Positions 50,076-59,100 of a stretch of DNA of 64,000 bases are shown piece by piece. The position numbers and the translations under genes are program-made. Every line of letters starts with the position of its first letter. Positions within the stretch are counted from its first letter, which is position 1. The stretch is from the NCBI GenBank assembly GCA_964606405.1, contig CAZSGH010000010.1:1-64000 (forward strand), given 5' to 3'. The notes beneath the pieces were generated by a model. It searched no databases and was not told the origin of the DNA. It saw only the letters and a program-made list of their open reading frames with translations. Source of the DNA: GCA-002282575 sp964606405 (lineage in GTDB: Bacteria; Pseudomonadota; Gammaproteobacteria; Thiomicrospirales; Thiomicrospiraceae).

Positions 50076-51896
50076 CTATATTCCGAACCAGCGCCACACC
50101 TGCAACCGTCCCCAATTCACTGCCTGACGACTCCATATCCACAACAATGAAGCTTCCCCCACCGTCACTTTACCCACACCTTGCATACCAGGACGTAATT
50201 GTTCGGCATTTGCGATCAGCTTGGCTTCGACGCGAAATACATTACTCCCTTCTTCGACAACCGCAACGGGAGTAATCAGCGTCACTTCAAAGTCAAACTT
50301 AACATTGGTTAGGGCTGTCAACACAACGGTTCCCTGTTGCCCTAACCGGATGTGCGCCATATCCCCTTCATGAACCCACAACACCAAGCGGTAGCTATCC
50401 ATTGGTGCAACTTCAAACAGCGTCTGCCCTTTTTGTACTGCAGCACCTAAGCTTTGCGACAAATCACCACTGACCAGAACGCCATCAAAGGGCGCAACAA
50501 TTTGGGTATAACGCAACTGTTCTTCGACTAGCTCACGTTGCGCTTGTGCTTGCTCTGCCTGCGCATTGGCAATTTGCGCCTGCGCTAAATTACGTTGCGC
50601 CAAGGCGTCTTGCGCCTGTTTGAGATATTGCTCTTGCTGACTTGCCCAACGAGAAGACTCTAATGTGAGCGTGCGCGCATCTAAACTCGCTAATAAATCG
50701 CCTTGATGAACCAACTGACCCGCACGGTAAAAAGCGCCCGACACAAAACCATCAAAAGGCGCAGCCAATACTCGGCGTGTACTGCCTTCTAAGGTCGATG
50801 ATGCCGATAGTTTAAAGGGAGCAGGCGTCAGCGCCAAGACAGTGAAAAGCGTTATCAAAGCAATGATGGTCAACTTTAAGCCTAAAGATTTCTCACCCAA
50901 TAAAGCTTGTAATGGGTGACGAATACCTTGCCACATACGTCGCCATACTGAAGTTTGTGCCGACTGCTTATCCAGAATAACGCGACCTAAAACGGGTGCA
51001 AGACCCTCTGCGACACTCAATAATTCATCGCTAACAATAGCTTCTTGCCATTCATAAACCAAAGCACCATAACGATCAGTATCAATCCAAAAAGGAACCG
51101 TTAAGGCGCAGGCATTGCCCTGATTTCGTAATAAGTTGACATGCGCACGTGTAACTTGCATATCGGTAATCGCTTTCTCTGCACTGAGCTGAGCAAGCGT
51201 TAAGCTAATAGCGGCCCCTTGATCGGCAGCTTCGTGCATGGCATCTTCGAGTGCTTGCGTTAAATCCACACGACGCGAAAAATCAGCTGCATGAGATAAG
51301 GCAATCAACTCAATTGACTTACCCTTACCCAATCCTAACGATACGCGATCACAGCCCAGTTTCTGCGCAGCCACCGTCGTTGCCGCTTGTGTAGACGAAG
51401 ACAATCCATCTTGCGTCATGGCCACTAACAGCACGTCCATCACCAATAGCATTCGCTCGGTTAAAGCAGATTGATTCATCGAGCCTGCCGAAGTCGGACG
51501 AGCCAACAGCCAACCAATTCCCCATTGAACCCACTCTCGCACATGGTTCGGCATCTGACCCGAGAACCCCAAACCAATAACGCCGTAAATATCTTTACCG
51601 CGCATGATGGGCAATGCTAGTAGCATCTCTGAGCTTTCTTGTCGCTGAATAGGACGGCGCATATCTAGCACTTGCTCGCACAATACCCCAAGAGCTTGTG
51701 AGCAAGGCGCTTTATGCGGCCAAAAAGCAACTGGCATAAAAGGGCCAACATTCGCCGACCCGACGACTAAGGCAGACTCTTTAACATGAGACAAACCACC
51801 AATTAAGCAATTCATCCAAGCAGAAAAGAAAACTGGCTCGCGGTCTTCTTCCAACAACGCGAGCCAGCTATCTAAGTTATGATTCTGAAGATGCAT
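50076..51896 (-). CDS. GAF-domain / transmembrane / HlyD fusion protein
   Basis: The 606-residue protein has a cytoplasmic N-terminal region with one or two GAF-like folds (about 20-135 and 145-310), a membrane helix at about 338-357 (LGLKLTIIALITLFTVLAL), then a HlyD-type adaptor with VLAAPFDGFVSGAFYRAGQLVHQGD, a Gln/Ala-rich helical hairpin, APFDGVLVSGDLSQSLGA and a beta-barrel. It can link a cytoplasmic sensor to a periplasmic conduit. The ATG overlaps the DUF3467 stop by one base (TAATG). Confidence 0.82.
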   Translation of the reverse strand: MHLQNHNLDSWLALLEEDREPVFFSAWMNCLIGGLSHVKESALVVGSANVGPFMPVAFWPHKAPCSQALGVLCEQVLDMRRPIQRQESSEMLLALPIMRGKDIYGVIGLGFSGQMPNHVREWVQWGIGWLLARPTSAGSMNQSALTERMLLVMDVLLVAMTQDGLSSSTQAATTVAAQKLGCDRVSLGLGKGKSIELIALSHAADFSRRVDLTQALEDAMHEAADQGAAISLTLAQLSAEKAITDMQVTRAHVNLLRNQGNACALTVPFWIDTDRYGALVYEWQEAIVSDELLSVAEGLAPVLGRVILDKQSAQTSVWRRMWQGIRHPLQALLGEKSLGLKLTIIALITLFTVLALTPAPFKLSASSTLEGSTRRVLAAPFDGFVSGAFYRAGQLVHQGDLLASLDARTLTLESSRWASQQEQYLKQAQDALAQRNLAQAQIANAQAEQAQAQRELVEEQLRYTQIVAPFDGVLVSGDLSQSLGAAVQKGQTLFEVAPMDSYRLVLWVHEGDMAHIRLGQQGTVVLTALTNVKFDFEVTLITPVAVVEEGSNVFRVEAKLIANAEQLRPGMQGVGKVTVGEASLLWIWSRQAVNWGRLQVWRWFGI

Positions 51897-52183
51897 TAGA
51901 GTTTAATTTCGCCAAAACGCTCTTCATACTGTTGCAAGCCCATATCTAGCATCAGTTTTAAACGCTTTGCTGTATAAGGATTTAGTACGATACGGTCAGA
52001 CAACATTACTTCAACTTCTTTCTGATCGGTTTTCCATGCTTGATTAGAACCAAACAGCACCATAATCTCTTCACGAGTACCCATCACGTTGCACACGTTA
52101 GCATAAGTTGTTTTCATTTCAGAGTCATTCCAAATAACGGTTGGAATTGGTTGCTGTTGATTGCTTGTTGTGTTTTCGCTCAT
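51896..52183 (-). CDS. DUF3467 protein
   Basis: The 95-residue protein shows the DUF3467 pattern: YANVCNVMGTREEIMVLFG in the middle and LSDRIVLNPYTAKRLKLMLD near the C-terminus, ending YEERFGEIKL. No signal peptide is seen, so it should be cytoplasmic. The function of DUF3467 is unknown. An AGAGG site precedes ATG 52183. It is the first gene of the tightly packed five-gene set; the 154-nt spacer upstream holds a REP-like palindrome. Confidence 0.88.
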   Translation of the reverse strand: MSENTTSNQQQPIPTVIWNDSEMKTTYANVCNVMGTREEIMVLFGSNQAWKTDQKEVEVMLSDRIVLNPYTAKRLKLMLDMGLQQYEERFGEIKL

Positions 52184-52261
52184 TATTAAACCTCTTATTT
52201 AAATTTTTTAAACATCACCTAAAGCGATGTCAGTTATACCATAGGGAATATCTAATTGCCC

Positions 52262-52287
52262 GTCATTCCCGCGAAAGCGGGAATGAC
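52262..52287. repeat. REP-like palindrome
   Basis: Perfect 11-bp arms GTCATTCCCGC and GCGGGAATGAC flank a GAAA loop. This palindrome family is widespread in proteobacterial genomes. It lies between the unknown periplasmic protein gene and DUF3467 and could attenuate or stabilise the shared transcript. Confidence 0.85.
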
Positions 52288-52337
52288 AAGAAGGGAGTTT
52301 TTAGAAGCACCCCATAAAATATCATCAAAGCAAGCTA

Positions 52338-53152
52338 TTAAAAAGCACCCTTTTCAATTTTATACACATCTGGATTCGCTTCGTCAAAAACATAAGACAA
52401 ACGCATAAAATAACTTACTTCTGGCTTCGCATCTGCTTTTGCATCCTTAGCTAATGGCTTAGGCACGCCACCCAATCGCAAAGACAAGGTTCTCGCTTTC
52501 TCATCGTTGGCTTTAAGCACCATCAACGAACCATCTTGTAGCGTTTTATTCACTTCAACACTACCCTCTTTAAACGAAAACTGACCGAAATAACGCACTA
52601 AGTTTTGCGCGCCTTTTTTCAGATCGTCTACCGTTGCTTTGCTTTCTGGCACTGCCGCATTACCCCAGACAACATTGACCTGAATCAGCTTTTTAGTTTT
52701 ATAACCCATAACATAAGAAATTTTAGCAGGACCAGCGTCCTCGACCAAATTTGGTACATCAACCACCAACACCTGTGTTTGCTCCGTGGGATGCTGTTCT
52801 GCTTTAATCTTAGCAACCATCTGTGGAAAGTCTTTAGCGATTGCTTTACGCACTTCTGCCTCAACCATGCCAAAGGTAGCACTGCGATAACCCTCAAGCT
52901 TGTAAGGCTCATTGGCAAAAGAAGGCAAGGCAACAGCAACCAAACTCGCTGTCAACGCACCCAATAAGGCGCGTCGATTTAGCANNNNNNNNNNNNNNNN
53001 NNNNNNNNNNNNNNNNNNNNNNNNNNNNNNNNNNNNNNNNNNNNNNNNNNNNNNNNNNNNNNNNNNNNNNNNNNNNNNNNNNNNGCAACAGCAACCAAAC
53101 TCGCTGTCAACGCACCCAATAAGGCGCGTCGATTTAGCACAAGATTCATCAT
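52338..53152 (-). CDS. Exported protein of unknown function (interrupted by a spurious gap)
   Basis: I do not recognise the family. The 5' end is split by a 100-N gap, but identical 55-bp sequences flank it. Collapsing them gives a continuous gene of about 219 residues starting MMNLVLNRRALLGALTASLV, with a signal peptide ending PSFA. The RRALLG sequence resembles a Tat motif, though Sec export is equally possible. The mature part starts NEPYKLEGYRSATFGM and has alternating helix and strand segments. GAGGAA precedes ATG 53152, and the gene begins 13 nt after the adhesin stop, so it is probably co-transcribed with it and may be a periplasmic chaperone or partner. Confidence 0.72.
52930..53139. 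other. Assembly gap flanked by identical 55-bp overlaps
   Basis: Positions 52930-52984 and 53085-53139 are identical, with 100 Ns (52985-53084) between. Two contig ends sharing a k-mer-sized overlap explain this better than a real duplication. Merging them restores an intact signal peptide and reading frame. Confidence 0.85.
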
Positions 53153-53165
53153 TTATAATTCCTCG

Positions 53166-56100
53166 TTATTGAGCATTAGGGTTAACAATCATATCTAACT
53201 GACGCGTCGCGCCTGTTACATTATCACGCACGGTAATGCTGACAGTCATCGGCGCCGTACCTGCTGGCACTTGCGCTGATGATAACATCATGCTTTCGCC
53301 ATTCCAATTCATCCATGCTGGCAAGGTGCTTTGACCATTAACCGTAACAGCCGTCACGCTTGCATCTCCAACAATTGGCTGCAAGGCAGAGCTGAAGCCT
53401 TTGCCAACACTCACATTCAACTGAATCGGTGCAGTAAGGGTTGCATTAGTGCCCGTATTCGATGCTAACAATGGTGTCGATGTGCCAGTTGTAGGAACCG
53501 TTAGCGGTTGTAATACTGGGACAACATTCACTGTCACAGGAGACGCATTGGCAGTCACTTGACTAATAACACCCGTATTCGCGCCTGAGTTTGCTGCATT
53601 TGAATCAGCACCCTTAACCACACGAACGTATTGTTCTGGGTTCAACTCAGGCGTAGTGCTCAAATAACCATTACCATTTTCAGTCACACCCACTGGCAAG
53701 TTATTGTCATAAATACGGTTGAACAAGCGGAAGTCAGCTACCAAACCAGCCATACGAGTCAAATCATTTAGTGGGTTGATATCGTATACTAACCAACGAC
53801 CATTCGGAGCTGATAATGCACCCTGACCTAAGCCAGTGGCATTGGTGAACTTAGCACCCGATGCTAACACCAGCGTATTACGATCTGTTCCTGTCGCACT
53901 GACCGCTTTTGAAACAACCATGTCGTCCTTAACACGAACCCAAACCGATTTGGCTTCAATACCATTTGTAGCAGCTACCGAGCCGATTTCTAACTCGCTC
54001 ACATCCGCATAAGCAAAACGACCATTGGTTGCTTTACCCGCCAACTTGACGACGTTGTTAGCATGCGCCATGTCAAACACGTCAGTTGCCATCGCGTTTT
54101 GTGCATCATTAGGCATGGTTAACAAGACATCTTTACCAGCCTGTGCAACTAACCCGTTAGCAGTTAAGCTACCCGCCGAAGTGGTACGAATCACAGAAGC
54201 GTCATCAGCCAAAGCGGCTAACGAGATGTTACCCGCTGTCGTGCCACCAGTCGTTACCGCTTGAGCAATGCTTAGGTTGCCTGTGGTTGCGGTTAAGCTA
54301 ATATCATCGCCTGTCGTTGTAACACCATTTACACCACCAACAGTACCAACTGTAAAGGCTTTACTGTTGGTAAAGGCTAACGAACCATCTGTCGTTGCCG
54401 CCAAGGTATTAATGCTATTTGCAACATTCAGCGTACTTGCTGTTTTCGCCTTAACGAGCAAACTATCAGCAGTAATCGCACCGGCTGTTTCAGTGATACC
54501 ACCAGAGACCGAAGTGTCCAAAGTAACCGTTGCTGTTGAGTTAGTGCCTGTATTAATGTTATTGGCAATCGTCAAATCACCAGCAATCATACGCAAGCTA
54601 ACATCATCATTCGTTGTGGTAATACCAACAACAGAATCTACTGTACCAACCGTTACACCATCTGCATCCACATAGTTGAATGTGCCACCAGTGTTAGCTG
54701 CAATCACATCCATATTGTTTAATGGATTAGACAAGTCAACATTACCACCTGCGGTAATCGCCAAGTTCTTAGCAACGACGGGATCTGTACCTGACTGAGT
54801 AATATGGTTACCTGCTTTAAGCACGAGCGTACCATCAGTACCAGGGTTAATACCTTTGGCTAAATCGATCGAACCTGCGACATCTAAATCTAACGTCTTG
54901 TTAGTTCCTGTAGAGGTCATACCGTTAAGATCAGTGCCACCCATGTCTGTTGGTTTAAGCGCTGTTACGGCACCAACAACCAAATCACCAACTGTCTGTG
55001 TAACGTACTGACTGCCACCCGATTGTGTTGCCAGCGTATTAATGCCGCTGGTTTCGATACGGTTAGTGGCACTACCAATGTCACCACCAGCTTGCATTAA
55101 CAGATTACCAGCTGTTGCGATTTCGTCGGTATTATCTGTTGTTGCGTTTGCTGTAATGTCACCCGTAGCAATCAACTGAATCGTGCCTGTACCTGTACCC
55201 GTTGTGCTTGACTTCAAGGTTGCACCATTGATCGCAATTGACTTAGTTGTACCAGCAGTACGCAAATCAATCGTGCCAGAATTACCCGCAACAATGTCTT
55301 TAACAACCGTCAATGCACCAGCTTGAACATTAAGATTGATATTGCCAGCTGCCGCTACTAAGCCGTCTTTGCTCGCAGCCGTATTATCGAGGGTGTTATC
55401 ACTTGGTGTTAAGGCTTCAACAGCACCAACTGTTAAATCACCCGATGTCTGACGAATCCACTGGCTACCCGCGCTTTGCGCTGCCAAGGTATTAACACCA
55501 CTGGTTTCGATACGCTGACCATCAGCACCAATTTGTCCGCCAGAAACCAGCAACGCATTACCCGTTGTAGCGATTTCGTTTGCTGTTCCATTGGTTGTCG
55601 TTGTACTGATATCACCCGAAGCAATCACTTGAACAGTGCCATTACCTGCACCAGCGACACCCGACTTAACCGTCGCGCCGTTGATGGCGATTGCATTTCC
55701 TGTACCGCCTGTACGCAAGTCCACACTGCCATTGCCAGATGCAACGACATCATTAACAATCGTCAAACTACCCGCAGCACTATTTAAGTGGATTTGTGCA
55801 TCCGTCTTAGTTGCTGTTAAGCCAGACTGGTTGGCTGTCGTGTTATCTAGCGTACTAGCTACGTTAACCGCTGTTACCGCTCCTACAATCAAATCACCTG
55901 CCGTCTGACGTAACCATTGATCGCCGTTATTCGCAACCGTCATGGTGTTAACACCACTGGTTTCGATACGTTGTCCATCAGCTCCTACATTACCACCTGC
56001 AGTGATTAGAAGGTTACCTGTAGTAGCAATTTCTGTCTGGCTGTTGTTCGCACTGTTCGTGGTAATCGCACCGCTGGCAATTNNNNNNNNNNNNNNNNNN

Positions 56101-59100
56101 NNNNNNNNNNNNNNNNNNNNNNNNNNNNNNNNNNNNNNNNNNNNNNNNNNNNNNNNNNNNNNNNNNNNNNNNNNNNNNNNNNCAGCCCCCAACTTACGCA
56201 GCCATAAGTCACTTGTTAGAGAGCGCGCGGCTAAGGTAGCAGCATTAGCAATCTCGATACGATTTGTATCTGTACCAACCGTTGCCCCAGCTTCCACCAA
56301 CACACTACCATCAGAGCTGATTTCTGTTGTTGTGCCATTGACACTATCGGTTGTAAGCGTATTGCCTGCTATGATTTGAATCGTGCCTGTGCTACTGCTA
56401 ATCGTTGCACCACTGTTAATCGCGATGTCACCTAAGTTACCCGTATTCGCTGTACGAATATCAACATAACCCGAACCGTTGGCACTAATATTCTGCGTAA
56501 CGGCCAAATCACCACCATCCGTTGTTAACGTGATGTTGCCGTTATTCGCTGTCGTTGTTAAACCTGATAGGTTAGTAATAGAACCGCCAAAGGTAGCAGA
56601 TGATGCTGCATTACCAACACTTAACTGATTTGCTAAGGTTGTATTATTGATAAAGCTAACACTACCAACTTCTAAGTTATCGTTACCAATTTTACGCAAC
56701 AACATACTGCCCGTAGCAGTGGCAGCCAATTTTGCTGCGTTAGCAATTTCGATACGCTGACCAGTAGCACCAATACCGCCATTGCCAGCTTTGAGTATCA
56801 CATCGCCAGTTGTATCAATTTCGGTATGATCGTTATTATTTGTATCCGTCGTAATACCATTGCCAGCGACTAACTGGATCGTACCGCTACCCGTAGAAAT
56901 GGTCGCATTACGAAGTGCATTTGGTGTGATGGTAGCATTAGCAGCAGCAGGATTAATCGCAATACTGCCTGCAGAACGTAAATCAATAGTACCTGCATTG
57001 CCTGCAGTTACAGGACGTGTAATGGTTAAGTCATGCGCTGTCGTAGTACCGACCGCGATTTGAATATGCGCAGCACTTCCCGCAGTACTATTGACTGTTA
57101 CGCCACTTTGCGCATTATTAGCGCCGCCGCCAACTAGAGCAGGCGTTGTAACAGCACTAATTGTACCTACGATTAAATCATCCGCATCACGGAAACTGAA
57201 ACTTTTACCAGCTGCATCTAATTTAGCGGTTAATGTATCCACATCGTTGGTGGTGTTTTCGAGAATAACGTGACCATCTTCCGCATGAACTAACAGACCT
57301 GCAACTTTAATATCTCCGACGGTATTACCGGCCTGAACTAAATTACCGCCCGTTACCGCCGGCGTTACGCCACTTGCATCGTTTGCATTAACAAACAGCA
57401 CCACATTACCACCAGTTGCGGTTAAACCTGCTGTCGTAACGGTTGAAGGATCTGATTCACCATCGGTGTAGGTATCCACCCCTGTTACGCTTGCTGCGCG
57501 ACGAGCGATACTCGTCGTATTAACCGTTAAACCATGATCGTTACAGAACTCTAGACCTGTACCCGAATTTGTTGCAAAACTCCCCGACAAGTTATCAACC
57601 AAATTGGCATTATTTAAGGTCGAAACTAAACCGTTACCACCACCCACATTGAGGTAAGCAGCCTCAACAATAGCCGTTCCTGTTTCTTCCACTTTACCAT
57701 TGCTGGCAACTAAACTGACTTTACCAGTATGAGTGCCGCTGTTATCAACCTTAACGCTCTGTGCAACGGTCAAATTACCACTCGAAAGTGCAATATCCAC
57801 TTGCTTGCCAGAAGTTGACAAAATACCAACAGAAGCAGGTGATGTTGCGTTAATAGACGATATACCAGTAGTGGTATTAATCGTGACGGAATCAACACGA
57901 TTACTTGACACGCTACCAATCGTTAACGCCTGACTATTATTAAAGAATAAATCACCATTGAGATGAGCAGAAGCCGTACCCGCCGCCAAGGTATTTACTA
58001 GGTTATTCGCCGTTAAAATAAAGTCGCCAGTGCCCAACAATTGCAACTCATCGGCAGTAATCACGCCTTGCGCCACAACGCCCGTGTAATAATTAATACC
58101 AAGACCCTTAGTCGCATCATTAACTTCTAATGTCAGCTTTCCACCTGTTGTATTGTTCGGCTGACGCTGTACGGTAATCGGTGCGTTAATAATAATGCTG
58201 GCTAAGTAATCATCACTATGATCGCCCATTAACAAGGTCACGTCGTCACGGAAAGTGGTTGCCGCATTCACCGTCATTTTGCCTATCGAATCACCACGAC
58301 CAATCGTAATATTGGTAAATCCTTTCGCAGCACTGTCGGCATAAACCGTATTGGCAACCGCTACAGCAGAACCCAAACCATTCTTAAAGCTAACCGTGTA
58401 GGTTCCATCCGCATTAGGGGTAACTAGAGATGTAGCTAAATCTATTCCTAGCAATGCGCGAACAGCTGCTTGAATATTAGCAGCCAAAGTAGCGGCAGTA
58501 GAACTATAAGCAATATCACCCGTTGTTACGCCAGCAACCACTAACTTAAAGTTACCACCCTGATCGCCCTGAATATTCAACTTCTGCGTTGTGCTGGTGC
58601 TACTAACAACCGTAATGACTGGAGCTGACTGGAACACACCAATAGAAGAACCGTTAAACCAATCACTACCCAAATACAGTGTGTTCGCTCCAAAAGCATC
58701 TTTGACAGAGCCAGACGCACCAATCTCGATATTCGTTGTGCTATTTTCTGGACGAATTGTCAGATGACCACTACTACCAACCTGCAATCGAAGTGATGAT
58801 GTATTCACAAACTCCATTGAATCGGCAATAAAGGTGATATCACCTGTTGCAGCGCTCTTGGTTGCATCACGACCAATATACATTGCCGCAGCACCTGCAT
58901 AAATGCCAAAGCTATTTGCACCACCTGTATCCGATGTTTTACCACCAGACGTACCCATTAATACAATATCACCCGCACTAGAAACAATGCTCGTACCCGC
59001 GTCTTCCAAACGAATACCGTTATTTTCATTAACATAAACGGTATTACCGCCACCGCCTTTACCATTAATTAAGATATCGCCTAACGTGGTTAGAATCAGT

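Noticed and set aside
52930..53139. A true 55-bp duplication with an unknown insert
   Set aside because: Identical flanks around a 100-N placeholder, and restoration of a clean signal peptide on merging, point to an unjoined contig overlap.
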